Positions 20,897 through 31,462 of a stretch of DNA of 64,000 nt are shown piece after piece. Under the pieces are notes generated by a model that was not told the DNA's origin, made no database searches, and was given only the letters and a program-made list of their open reading frames with translations. The stretch is from NCBI GenBank assembly GCA_023974075.1, contig CM043789.1, positions 42,812,832-42,876,831 on the forward strand, read 5' to 3'. A program made the translations under genes and the position numbers. Every line of letters starts with the position of its first letter. Position 1 is the stretch's first letter. Source of the DNA: Chaenocephalus aceratus (Eukaryota > Chordata > Actinopteri > Perciformes > Channichthyidae).

Positions 20897-21927
20897 GTAC
20901 ACAGGGGGGAGGAGGATCTGTAGTGTACAATGTTTCCCACAGATCTGAAATATACTTGGGCGGGTGGTGGCAGCGGGCGGGGGTGCCCGAAAAAAAAAAA
21001 AAAAAGTTTTAACAACATGTTTATTTATTGACTTTTCATTCCTGTATAATCATTTTGCGCAAAGATGGCACTGTTTGTCAGAGCACTTCATCCTTCTGGG
21101 ATTTCATGAAGAACAGCTCCCACGCCTGTGTGTATGGGAACACCTCTGGTGCTGGTCCATTAACTGCCAGTGTTTCCCACAGATCTGTTTCCCACATATC
21201 TGAAATATACTTGGGGGGGGTGGTGTAGCGGGGGGGGGGGGGGGGGGTGAGGTGACGTGCAACAACATTAACCTTCTGTTGGTCGCTTGTTAGCAGACCC
21301 TTCACGCGATGGCAGAGCGAACAGGTACAAGCAGGGCCCATAATGATAGCCCTATAGTTTAAATGTATTTAGGATCCTATCCATGTGATTTTTAGTGGGG
21401 GTCGACCTCAAATCCTCTAGGGGGTCCAGGGGCAAGCCCCCCCGGTAAGATTTTTATTTTTTTTTGGAGTTAGATGCATCAATCTGGTGCATTTTGAGGG
21501 GAAAATAAAGAGACTAGATCTATGGAAACACCTATATTAAACAGAACTGTATACATTTCAATAATCATAAAACATGGCCATAACCAATACCATACCATTT
21601 CCAATATGAAAAAAACACTGAAACTTGTTTATTAATTTATTTTTGGTTCATTTATAGTTGTGAGTGTGTCTGTGCTCCTGAATCAGCCTCTCCTGTCTCT
21701 CCCTCCTCTCCCCCTGCTCCTCTTTGAGGCAGCAGCAAAGACTAGTTTTCTCTCAACAAGTTTTAAAAGTGTATCTTGCCTTTTTTCACCCAGTTAACTT
21801 TTTATTTATTTATTCATACATATTTTACTAATCAACATTTCATTTAGCTGACGCTTTTATCCAAGCGACTTATAATGACCGATTACAGGGACATTCTCCC
21901 TGGAGTAACTCAGGGCTAAGTGCCTTA

Positions 21928-22550
21928 GGCCCTGACACACCAACCCGATTTTGGGATTCAGAGGCCGTCAGAGGCTGTCGTGCATTCGCGGCGCCGTAGT
22001 CAGGTTGGTGTGTCCCGCACCGTCGACCGTGACACGCCTTATTTGGACTGCCAGACCCGATGCATGGCCGATTCAACATGTTGAATCGGCCATGCTCGGG
22101 TCTGGCAGTCGGACCAAATAATCACTCTGATTGGCTGTTCAGCTAGCAAATCAGTGCATGAGAAGCGAAGCGGGAAGTGAGGGACGTAAACAAACGATTT
22201 AAGAAGGCACACACAGACTGCTATTCATTTCATCTCATCATGGCGATCTGGAATGATGCAAACGAAGGACCTGCTCTCACCTTGATCCAGGAGAGGCCAG
22301 CTCTGTATGATATTACGGAGAAAATATACTCTTTTCTTCTCTGTCTTCCGGGTTGTTGCCTCTTTTGAATGACGAATACACCCTACTACCGCCGCCTGCT
22401 GGTAAAGAGAGTTATTGCCACTCATGCACTGAAGTCGGTGCGGTGTTTCCCGTGCGACACATGGCCAAAACGCAGAAGAAACACGGCCAGGCAACAGCCG
22501 ACTTCAGCGTCGGCTAGTCCTCTGGTGACTGCTTGGTGTGTCAGGGCCTT
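21928..22550. mobile_element. PIF/Harbinger-like MITE
   Basis: The inverted termini GGCCCTGACACACCAA and TTGGTGTGTCAGGGCC are flanked by TTA (21925-21927) and TTA (22551-22553). The 623-bp interior has no transposase. A large hairpin lies at 22039-22121. Confidence 0.8.
22039..22121. repeat. 83-bp hairpin inside the MITE
   Basis: The centre is a perfect palindrome around CAACATGTTG (22061-22094). The arms extend through CAGACCCGA / TCGGGTCTG to TTATTTGG / CCAAATAA with only a few mismatches. Confidence 0.9.
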
Positions 22551-23144
22551 TTACTCAAGGGCACACTAGTGGTGTGTTCCTGGCGGGATTTGAACTCACA
22601 GCCTTCCGATCTTCAGCCCACCTCACTATCCATTAGACCAATCACTACCCTCTCAAATGGAAATAAGTGTTTACAATAAATGGTGACCACACCGTTTGAG
22701 ACCCACTGAGAACTTAGACTAAGTTAACTTTCTAAAACACTCAGAGAGTCCTTTAACCTCACCTGAGCTGAAGCTTATCCCAAGCTTGAATGACACAGAG
22801 ACCAATCAAGGGCTTTGATTTATGATCTGTATGACAGTGGCCATGTCGGCAGGCCACATCATGTGGACAGCCAGTCACCTTGTGTGAGGCAGGCCACTTA
22901 ACAACTTAACAGGCCAGAAGGAGGCGAGATTAGTGCAAGGGATTGAGGGATCATTGTCCACAAGTTAATCGATCGCAGATGGCGTCGTGGTCACGGACGA
23001 ATAAAATAAAACAATTATTAAAAAAAAAATGTTTTTAAATTAAAAAAAAAACCTAAATGGGTCGCGAAATATACTTGGGCGGCCGTTAATATACCTGGGC
23101 GGCCCGCCCAAGTATAGTCTATGTGTGGGAAAACCCTGGTGTAG

Positions 23145-24112
23145 CAGAGGTGGGAAGTAGTGGAGTCCAAATACTTTTTACTGTACTTAAGTACATTTTT
23201 CTGGTATCAGTATTTTACTCCACTACTTATTTTCTGACTTTTTACTTTGACTTCTTACATTTATAACACAAATACCTGAACTTTCTACTTCTTACATGTT
23301 GAACACAAATACCTGTACTTTCTACTTCTTACATGTTGAACCAACTACCTGTACTTTCTACTTCTCTCATGTTGAACTCAAATACCTGTACTTTCTACTT
23401 CTCACATGTTGAACTCAAATACCTGTACTTTCTACTTCTCACATGTTGAACACAAATACCTGTACTTTCTACTTCTTACATGTTGAACTCAAATACCTGT
23501 ACTTTCTACTTCTCACATGTTGAACTCAAATACCTGTACTTTCTACTTCTCTCATGTTGAACACAATACCTGTACTTTCTACTTCTTACATGTTGAACAC
23601 AAATACCTGTACTTTCTACTTCTCACATGTTGAACTCAAATACCTGTACTTCTTCTACTTCTTACATGTTGAACACAAATACCTGAACTTTCTACTTCTT
23701 ACATGTTGAACTCAAATACCTGTACTTTTCTACTTCTTACATGTTGAACTCAAATACCTGTACTTTCTACTTCTCTCATTTCCCAAACAGCTGGTTCCTT
23801 TAGTCTGAATGTGTGTTGGTGCGTGATCATTATTCTTCAGAGTCACTGCGTGCCTATTGGTTGGAACACGATCCGTGTATCCATCACTTCCTGGTCTTCT
23901 CTAAAGAAGAGGGACCAATGGAAACGTTGTCATGTTGCCGTTGTTCAGCATGGAACATTCATAGCTAACAATGACATTATTGTTCTATTGATATAAAGGG
24001 AGGTCAGGTACTCTTTAAAGCAGCTGCTAGCTATGGGTATTTTTACTGAAGTACATTTCAAAGCCTCTTTTACTTCTACTTGAGTAAAGGATGTGTGTAC
24101 TTGTGCCCTCTG
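23145..24112. mobile_element. hAT-like element with 37-bp array, copy 1
   Basis: The left end CAGAGGTGGGAAGTAG and right end TACTTGTGCCCTCTG are inverted termini. About 15 copies of a 37-bp unit (CATGTTGAACACAAATACCT + GTACTTTCTACTTCTCA) span 23235-23785. They are followed by a conserved 320-bp tail also present in copy 2. No clear target duplication was found here. Confidence 0.85.
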
Positions 24113-24689
24113 CATACAGCAGAGGAACTAAGGTCGCAGAGGATCCCAATCATTACTCACAGTTCAGTTTGAAACACGTTGTCGATGGTAATGTTCATTC
24201 TGAAGAGTTGTATTTCATTCATCTGTCTCTTTCGGGTGATTCTATAAGCACAAGGCCATGTCATAACATGTGTCGTGCATGAATCTCGACCGGATAGCGT
24301 TGTCTGTAAAACTCATCAGAAAAGACATGGCGCTGTTCGCTAACACGACAGCTTGCGATGAGATATAATGAGGTTGTGTTTTTGGATATCACTTTTTATA
24401 GATCCAAACAGTGTTGTCTTTTCCAGGAAACGTTGCCACGGAAACCCAGTTCATAGTACTAGAAATGCAGAAGCTTTACGGCATTACGTTTTGTTAAATT
24501 AGAGGTTTGATCTGCTCATCGACCTTGACCTCATCCTGTATTGGACCTGGTCGACTGATTTCCTCTTTTCAAAGTCAAGTCAAAGTCAATCTTTCAGTTT
24601 GTGTGTACAGACAGAGATCGAAATACCGCTTCCCACAATCCCGAATACAAAAACAAATATAAAATATGCATGCAAATATGTATAATGCA

Positions 24690-24897
24690 CTGACCTCACC
24701 ACCTTCAAAACACTCACCTCTTCAATCTGGCTTTTAATGTATGATTGTTTTTGTATTATTTGACTTTAACTTTAACTATATATTATTTGTTGTTCCTTCC
24801 TTTTCTTTTCCCTTCACTATATCTGTAAAGCGTCTTTGAGCACCTGTAAAAGCGCTAACAAATTAAAACTATTATTATTATTATTATTATTATAATA
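24690..24897 (+). mobile_element. L2-type LINE 3' end with (ATT)n tail
   Basis: CACTCACCTCTTCAATCTGG leads to GTAAAGCGTCTTTGAGCACC and an (ATT)n run at 24869-24891. It is the same family type as 7675-7845. Confidence 0.75.
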
Positions 24898-25061
24898 AAC
24901 AGTCACTTCAATATCTTTGAGAATGTACAGCACTGCTCGACTTAGCAGCATAAGGCAAAAGTGTCTGGTGCTGGATTTGTGCCGCTGCCATACTATCAAT
25001 GTCTGCCATCACAGGATCTGTCACGGGACCATGTGGAGCTTGCTGAAGCGACTGATGCTGT

Positions 25062-25592
25062 TTCTCTCTCCCCACACAAGTCTGTCTCACCGTGTGTTTC
25101 TCCCCCCACACAAGTCTGTCTCACCGTGTGTTTCTCTCACCCCCACACAAGTCTGTCTCACCGTGTGTTTCTCTCTCCCCCCCCACAAGTTCTGTCTCAC
25201 GTGTGTTTTCTCTCTCTCCCACACACAAGTCTGTCTACCCCGTCGTGTTTCTCTCTCCCCCACACAAGTCTGTCTCACGTGTGTTTCTCTCTCCCCCACA
25301 CAAGTCTGTCTCACCGTGTGTTTCTCTCTCCCCCACACAAGTCTGTCTCACCGTGTGTTCTCTCCCCCCCCACACAAGTCTGTCTCACCGTGTGTTTCTC
25401 CCCCCCACACAAGTCTGTCTCAACCGTGTGTTTCTCTCTCTCTCCCCACACAAGTCTGTCTCACCGTGTGTTTCTCTCCCCCCCACACAAGTCTGTCTCT
25501 CACCGTGTGTTTCTCCCCCCACACAAGTCTGTCTCACCGTGTGTTTCTCTCCCCCCAACACACAAGTCTGTCTCACCGTGTGTTCCTCTCTC
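25062..25592. repeat. 34-bp minisatellite in the last FBA intron
   Basis: About 16 units are built from CACACAAGTCTGTCTCACCG + TGTGTTTCTCTCCCC, with C-run length varying from unit to unit. It ends about 10 bp before the acceptor at 25604 and forms an enlarged pyrimidine tract on the sense strand. Overlapping open frames here are artefacts. Confidence 0.95.
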
Positions 25593-25604
25593 TCTGAACT
25601 CCAG

Positions 25605-25739
25605 GTCAGCCACACGTTCTCTGAGTACGGCCCTGGGTTGCGTTTCATCACCTTCGAACACGGAGGACAGGACACAAAGTTCTGGGACGGATGGTTCGGA
25701 GTCCGAGTCACTGGCAGCTCTGTGACTGTGGAGGTCTGA
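25605..25739 (+). CDS. FBA-domain protein, last exon
   Basis: Acceptor CAG is at 25602-25604, phase 0, and stop TGA at 25737-25739. It reads VSHTFSEYGPGLRFITFEHG then GQDTKFWDGWFGVRVTGSS and VTVEV. This is the most conserved FBA block, and it is clean. A C-rich minisatellite ends immediately before the acceptor. Confidence 0.95.
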   Translation, partial: VSHTFSEYGPGLRFITFEHGGQDTKFWDGWFGVRVTGSSVTVEV

Positions 25740-26125
25740 AGGAGGGGGGGAGTGAAAGAGGAGAAGGGAACCAAGTCGTGGGAAACACCGGAAGGTAACG
25801 GAGGACAGGAGTCATATAAGGACTCCAGGGAGGTTCCTAGGTGTCAATAGGAACCAGCTTCACCTTGTGCTAACACCTCGTTCTTAATGCTGTTATAACA
25901 AACTGCTGCTCTGAAGACTGCACTAACACAGGAAACACCGTCATGGTGGCACAGCAGCTTTACTAACGTTAAGATATTAAAATGACTGCCTTGCAACACA
26001 GACATTGTTATGGTCTGTGAACTACCTACCACCTCTGCACAGTGACTTACTTTAGTGTTAACCTAAGCATGTGTTCGGTGGATAGAGTGTAAACGATCAA
26101 GATATCCATTTCAAATTGGACTCTG

Positions 26126-26131
26126 AATAAA
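26126..26131 (+). promoter_or_regulatory. PolyA signal of the FBA-domain gene
   Basis: AATAAA lies 387 bp after the stop codon, preceding TCTTAACTAAATAATTAC and a GT-rich segment. No other coding signal lies between. Confidence 0.65.
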
Positions 26132-26384
26132 AATCTTAACTAAATAATTACTGTTTTGTCCGTTTGACTATTAGATTAAAGATGCTATCCGCTAAGAGTC
26201 CCTTTTGTTCGTCCCAATAATGATTGCATTTGACTGTGGATGTGAAATGGATTGACGTGTGGTCGCGGTTTGTCCTCAATTATAATAAAAACGGACCTGA
26301 GACGTTTCAAAATGTGGGGCTGAGGAAATGAAGACTGGTCCTCCTTGTTGTTTCTTTCTTGCAAGCAGCAGTTGTAGTTGTTGC

Positions 26385-26436
26385 ACTTATTGTAAGTCGC
26401 TTTGGATAAAAGCGTCAGCTAAATGAAATGCAATGT
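26385..26436 (+). mobile_element. SINE 3'-end fragment
   Basis: TGTAAGTCGCTTTGGATAAA followed by AGCGTCAGCTAAATGAAATG is the 3' end shared with the SINEs at 15876 and 46022. Confidence 0.75.
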
Positions 26437-27890
26437 AGGGGTACGTTCAATACTCAAGTACTACGCTTAATACCATTTCTATATACATGTACTTGAGGAT
26501 TTCCATTTTATTTTACTTGGGAATCTTGTATGCTCAATTAATGTCCGAGTACCTCAACTTGAGCTCAATTATTAAGCTTGAGTACGTAAAAGGTTGTTTG
26601 TCACCAGACTCCTGACTTCATCTAAAGTAGATAAAGTAGCTCCGGTTAGCTCAGCCGCAACATTAAAATACGTGATGGAGAAATACTTTGACTCTCCTTA
26701 AGTACTACTGTTGATACTTGTCATACCTCCTTTGCAGAAGATATTTAAAATGTGGACTATAAGTACAAAAGTATCTTGAATGGGCAGCCAGTGCAGAAAT
26801 AGACATATAGAATGAGGGGCTTTTCAAAATAGCATATGACTATTCGATTTATACCGAGTGTGAGGCGGACATGTCGTTGTGTGTTCTGCGGGATGGATTC
26901 TGTGAACCCAAGAAATGCTCGGACGTATAAAAGATTAGCAAGATTGTTCCGTTGAGATAACAGCATGCAGAATTAGCTTCCAAACTGCGTCCAAAGCTCA
27001 CAGCAGGATGCGAGTGAACGGGTTATATGTGCCTGGACAGGTAGAAAACTGCATGAAGACCAGGGCCCAGCTATCAAGACTTACGGTATGACATGCAGCG
27101 TCACACATTCCCTTCTGTCGGGCTTTGCTAACTGGATAATATACAGAATAAAATAGAAAACACACGTTTAAAAAACACTTTTATTCTCATTCAATCCAAA
27201 GTCAATTGAAGGTGGGAGACTAAGTCTGTAATATACACATTTCAGTCATCAGACATGTAGCCAAACATGCACAGGAAGAGATTCAAAGTGAGCACCATCA
27301 ACGCTGGCGTACTGAGGGCACCGTGTATTTTAAAGCTACATTTCACTGAAAACAACGTCGTGTTCTGCTGTTGGGACTCCGAAGCACACGGGATGGTTCT
27401 CAGGGAGAACTTTATCTCAAGAAGCTTGATTTCCAAATGAGGATAACCTCTAGTGATTGACGGCTGATACCGAAGCTCGCTTTCAGGTGCGCTTTTCAAC
27501 TAAAGGATCGCTAACCCGCGGAATACGTTTGCATCTGGTAAATTCTACTTCAAAATCTCAAAGCGTGTAAATCAGAAGTATTGATCAAAAAGGACGCTCA
27601 GCAGATACATTTAAGTTACGTTGATATTTAAAGCAAAGGAATGTTGTGGACTTGATGTGTCTTGAAAGAAGCAGCTTTCATTTACATTGTCAGAGGGGTT
27701 TTTAGGACACATTTACCTACAACACCTTCTACAATCGGATCGGTTGATTATCCAAGTTACAAAATCAAGAATTTGAGTTAGTAGGAGGTCAAAGATTGTC
27801 TAATTGAACGTTAACGTGTGTGATTGTATGACATTAGTATGGTCGTGTTGCATGGTAACAGCCTTCTGGTCCATGTGAAGAGTAAGGGCC

Positions 27891-27979
27891 TCATTCTCCT
27901 TGTGTCTGCATCTGTTTACAAAAAGGCCTCAAACTGCTGCTGTTCCAACTCCGTCATCACTTTTGTTCAGGGCATAAAT
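27891..27979 (-). CDS. svbp: svbp coding exon 2 (two 1-nt insertions)
   Basis: Acceptor AG is at 27981-27980 on the minus strand and stop TGA at 27893-27891. The family needs 29 codons (87 bp) but the exon is 89 bp. AAC is followed by AAAA before GTGATGACG (expected AAA), and GCC by TTTTTGT (expected TTTTGT). With both discounted the exon reads [20 protein letters not shown] and KQMQTQGE. Confidence 0.93.
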
Positions 27980-28101
27980 CTGTGAATAAAGAAGGGAGGA
28001 CAGTCGACACGGATGGTTCCACAGGAGCGAGACGTACTGTGACGTAAAATACATTTAGCAGAGCACTAGAGAGTCTATGGCAGGTTCATATTGGGAGTTA
28101 C

Positions 28102-28215
28102 CTCTGCTCTCTGCCGCTGTTTGAGCTCTTGCTGAGCAGACTTCTGCTTGGCTCGGTCTCCTCGGGTCGGGGTGGAATTCAGCTTCTGCTTGTCTTTACG
28201 GCAGGCAGGCTCCAT
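28102..28215 (-). CDS. svbp: svbp coding exon 1
   Basis: ATG at 28215-28213 lies 20 bp inside an exon whose acceptor is at 28236-28237, and the donor GTAACT begins at 28101. There are thirty-eight codons in phase 0. The block AKQKSAQQELKQRQRAE is nearly invariant in SVBP proteins and forms the vasohibin-binding helix start. Confidence 0.95.
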
Positions 28216-28699
28216 GGCAACAGTCTCCAAGCAACCTGTGAAGTTTAAAGGTAAGAAGATGCGTTAAAAGTCTTAAATACAAAGTTTGAGATATGTTTCA
28301 GTATCCCGACATAAACAAACGACTTGAATTTGATATAAACTTACATAATATTGTCAACAAACAGCAACCTTAAACGTAGCAACGGACGGTAGTTTGGTGT
28401 ACGTTAACGGTCGTTTTGTATATTGAATAGAAGACTGACAGTTGATATGTTGTATACCGTGTTCTACACTGTTCATACTCATTAGATAATGTTTTATTTT
28501 CCTATGCCTGCATAACTTGCAGGACATTTAAGCTAACATGCCATTCATTTAAACATAAACCATTAATAAACTCACAAAGCCAACGTTAGCTGTTTTCCCA
28601 GTTAGCTAATGTTAGCTTGATAGCGGTTGTTTACCTTTTTTTATACTAACATTCCAACCAGCTATAACATATTTATGTTCCAGTTACTGTTGCACTTAC

Positions 28700-28873
28700 C
28701 TGTAGAGTAAAAAGGCGTAAAACAGTGATGTAATGTTGATAAACGTTCAGTTAGCCGGTATGTTGGCTGTAGCTGTTAGCCGATCCAACAGCTGTTCCCG
28801 GGGTGTCACCGATAAACAAACCCGAGTTCGAAGCTTTCGTTCGAAGGTTCCGGCTCTTTCACAAAAGTTCCGG
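28700..28873 (-). promoter_or_regulatory. svbp: svbp 5' UTR exon and promoter region
   Basis: The minus strand shows CTCTACAG|GTAAGT at 28700/28699. About 150-170 bp upstream are two CCGGAA ETS-type motifs (+ strand TTCCGG at 28849-28854 and 28868-28873). No TATA box was seen, which fits a TATA-less housekeeping promoter. The start is approximate. Confidence 0.5.
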
Positions 28874-28879
28874 TTTACG

Positions 28880-29689
28880 CTGAATTAAAAACAAAGCACT
28901 GCTCATTACAACAATCCAGTGCCCTTCTCCTAGGAATAATATACGAATACAATTTAGAAGGGACACAAATAAACAAGAAGGATTAATAGTGGATCTCACG
29001 CTATATTTATTTGTCTCCCCCTGTGCTAAGTTTCATAACTGGAGGAACTCTCAGGCTACTGACATTTGATACAGAGATGCATTAAAACAAATATTATATA
29101 GTTCTATATGTTGTGTCATAACGAACATATTGCTTTGGATTTTAACCATTGGATCCAAATGCCCAATTAGCAGTAGTACATTTCTATGTTTCCTTTTGTG
29201 TTTTACCACTTATCACTTTGTCCTTTACCGACCACCAATAGCATTAACTGAAAATAAATACCTGAAAGCCTGCATCTTTTTAAATTAACAATATAGAGAT
29301 TTTTGATAAAATATGAAATTATTCAACCATTTTTGGTTTATTTTAGAAAATGAATAACTCTAACCACAAGATGTCGCCCTTGTCTTATAGTATGTTGTAC
29401 TTGCACAAGTTTGCATTAATACAGAGCTTGGGCCATGTGACATGAGTGTTTGTAGATTTAATTTTCCTGAGTACTTTTTTCTCTCCTGCCTCTCAATGCA
29501 CACATATTTGGTAATGATGGTAAGATGATTTTTGAAATAGGCCAACTCTTTAATGATGGTAAAATGGGTCCTGAGAGTCACTTAACCTGATCCGCAGGCT
29601 CTGACACCTGTTCATGAACATTTAGATAATTAAAGTGTTTTAACTGCTTCAACCCTGTTTTCACTTGTGCCTATACTCATACCATAACA
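28880..29689. other. Intergenic DNA, no recognised feature
   Basis: AT-rich single-copy-looking sequence. No coding or repeat signal identified. Confidence 0.5.
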
Positions 29690-29702
29690 CGCACGCACAC
29701 GC

Positions 29703-29745
<43 letters not shown>

Positions 29746-29788
29746 ACACACACACACACCACACACACACACACACACCACACACACT
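29690..29788. repeat. CA microsatellite
   Basis: About 100 bp of (CA)n with CCA interruptions. Confidence 0.95.
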
Positions 29789-29819
29789 GTACAGACTCCC
29801 TCAGGGCAGCTCCTCAGTG

Positions 29820-29825
29820 TATAAA
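29820..29825 (+). promoter_or_regulatory. Possible TATA box, orphan
   Basis: TGTATAAATCAGC lies between the CA and CT microsatellites and is followed by a GC-moderate, unrepetitive 120 bp. A short open frame, MPSGRATRHRDLS to CGSTCTEA (30136-30318), lies downstream but matches nothing I recognise. Confidence 0.2.
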
Positions 29826-29933
29826 TCAGCGGGGTGAGGAGTGAGCCTGACTCCAGCTGAGGGAGGTCCAGAGCACATTTATCACCTCAGAAACAAAAAC
29901 AGTCATTACGAAGCGGCAGAATCACTAAACACC

Positions 29934-30107
<174 letters not shown>

Positions 30108-30357
30108 TCTGTGTTGTGAACCCCGGTCTGAGTGTGTGCCCTCTGGCAGGGCTACACGCCACAGAGATTTATCGCGCAGCATACCAACGGTTTACCTGGA
30201 TTTATCCTCCAACTACAGCGGAGAGCTCTCCCTCGAAATAATATCCTGCCAAGAACAACTTCTGCTGAGCGCCGCAGACAACAGCCAGACCTGCGGCTCC
30301 ACATGCACAGAAGCATAAAGGAAAACACTTTCATAAAGCTTAATAATGAAAAGCAGG

Positions 30358-31462
30358 TCCCTTAATGACATATATATTATGCTCTTTTTTAGGTTTCTTG
30401 TATGTAGTGTCTCTTTAAAGAGTCCTCTCCTGCTGATGTTCAGGTGTATATCAGTATGTACGTGTCTCTTAAAGAGTCCTCTCCTGCTGATGTTCAGGTG
30501 TATATCAGTATGTAGTGTCTCTACTTTAAAGAGTCCTCTCCTGCTGATGCTCAGGTGTATATCAGTATGTAGTGTCTCTACTTTAAAGAGTCCTCTCCTG
30601 CTTGATGTTCAGGTGTATATCAGTATGTAGTGTCTCTACTTTAAAGAGTCCTCTCCTGCTGATGTTCAGGTGTATATCAGTATGTAGTGTCTCTACTTTA
30701 AAGAGTTCCTCTCCTGCTGATGTTCAGGTGTATATCAGTATGTAGTGTCTCTACTTTAAAGAGTCCTCTCCTGCTGATGTTCAGGTGTATATCAGTATGT
30801 AGTGTCTCTACTTTAAAGAGTCCTCTCCTGCTGATGTTCAGGTGTATATCAGTATGTAGTGTCTCTACTTTAAAGAGTCCTCTCCTGCTGATGTTCAGGT
30901 GTATATCAGTATGTAGTGTCTCTACTTTAAAGAGTCCTCTCCTGCTGATGTTCAGGTGTATATCAGTATGTAGTGTCTTACTTTAAAGAGTCCTCTCCTG
31001 CTGATGTTCAGGTGTATATCAGTATGTAGTGTCTCTACTTTAAAGAGTCCTCTCCTGCTGATGTTCAGGTGTATATCAGTATGTAGGTCTCTACATGTCT
31101 CCATGCTCTAATGTTCAAAAAGCTCTTTATTGTTCTCATACTGCCTGTGCTGCAGCACCTCTTTTCGCCCTCTGTCTGAACCAGAGCCCAGTCTGCTCTG
31201 ATTGGTTAGCTGGTCGGCTCTGTTGTGATTGGTCAACTGCTTAGAGATGTCCCGCCCCTTAGAGTTTCACATACAATGTGTTGGAGCGCTAGCCAATAGA
31301 AGCGTGAGTGTAACGTGGTGTGAACAGTCCAATGGAGGCGTTTCAGGCAGGATGGGGATGTTAGTGTTTGCACTGCAGACCGTTTACATGCAGTAAAACG
31401 TATATACCACTTTAAAGGGACAGGGAAAACCCCCATAAGCATAATAGGACCTCTTTAAGTGA
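30358..31462. mobile_element. Element with 57-bp internal array
   Basis: About 12 copies of a 57-bp unit (GTGTCTCTACTTTAAAGAGT + CCTCTCCTGCTGATGTTCAG + GTGTATATCAGTATGTA) span 30400-31088. They are followed by a unique tail that ends CATAATAGGACCTCTTTAAG. The outer ends CTTAATGACATATATATTAT and CATAATAGGACCTCTTTAAG are only loosely inverted. Fragments of the same tail occur at 53083-53172 and probably near 1-40. Confidence 0.75.

Larger units (their letters stand above)
21843..22650 (-). mobile_element. tRNA-derived SINE, split by a MITE
   Basis: The 3' end lies at 21843-21925 (AGCTGACGCTTTTATCCAAG in + reading). The tRNA-like head lies at 22554-22650, where the minus strand carries TGTGAGTTCAAATCCC (box B). 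The two halves join at TTA, the target duplication of the MITE at 21928-22550. Confidence 0.8.
20928..23138. mobile_element. hAT-like element with TTTCCCACA termini, host to further insertions
   Basis: The left end CAATGTTTCCCACAG and right end TGTGGGAAAACCCTG are inverted relatives. ATACTTGGGCGG-type sub-terminal motifs appear at 20951, 21208, 23070 and 23090. A second copy of the left end lies at 21168, beside a G-run of about 18 bp (21230-21247). The interior hosts a SINE and a MITE. Confidence 0.65.
19086..25739 (+). other. FBA-domain protein gene (FBXO2/6/44-type glycan-binding domain, no F-box seen)
   Basis: Five coding exons (19086-19122, 19649-19775, 20186-20286, 20758-20896, 25605-25739) give about 179 codons covering one F-box-associated (FBA) domain: KNLLKNPSGEE, DFWELTENGGSQWKVEEMPG, VTKYFATSFE, VNVEDWYCGRSDCG, then SHTFSEYGPGLRFITFEHGG and FWDGWFGVRVTGSS. 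In FBXO2/6/44 this fold binds high-mannose N-glycans for ER-associated degradation. The aromatic pair before DGWFG matches the glycan-contacting Tyr-Trp of FBXO2. Usual family members are about 250-300 aa with an N-terminal F-box for SKP1; here the protein appears to begin at the FBA domain. Alternatives: an unannotated upstream F-box exon, or an nccrp1-like gene. At least one base is missing from exon 20186-20286. PolyA signal AATAAA at 26126. Confidence 0.85.
27180..28873 (-). other. svbp: svbp locus: small vasohibin-binding protein
   Basis: SVBP is a short helical chaperone that binds vasohibin-1/2 and activates their tubulin-detyrosinating carboxypeptidase activity, as well as aiding their solubility and secretion. 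Two coding exons on the minus strand (28215-28102 and 27979-27891) give MEPACRKDKQKLN, then KQKSAQQELKQRQRAE, then IYALN, [12 protein letters not shown] and KQMQTQGE. Length is 66 aa once two extra bases are discounted, the usual size of the family. The non-coding first exon ends at a GTAAGT donor (28699). A polyA signal (TTTATT on +) lies at 27180-27185. The gene converges on the FBA gene. The last exon carries two one-base insertions. Confidence 0.93.

Noticed and set aside
20674..21018. Minus-strand frame of 114 codons over FBA exon 5
   Set aside because: Antisense shadow of a well-supported exon plus an A-run.
24917..25739. Frames of 215-254 codons across the C-rich array and last FBA exon
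   Set aside because: Array artefact. Only the last 45 codons (25605-25739) belong to a real exon.
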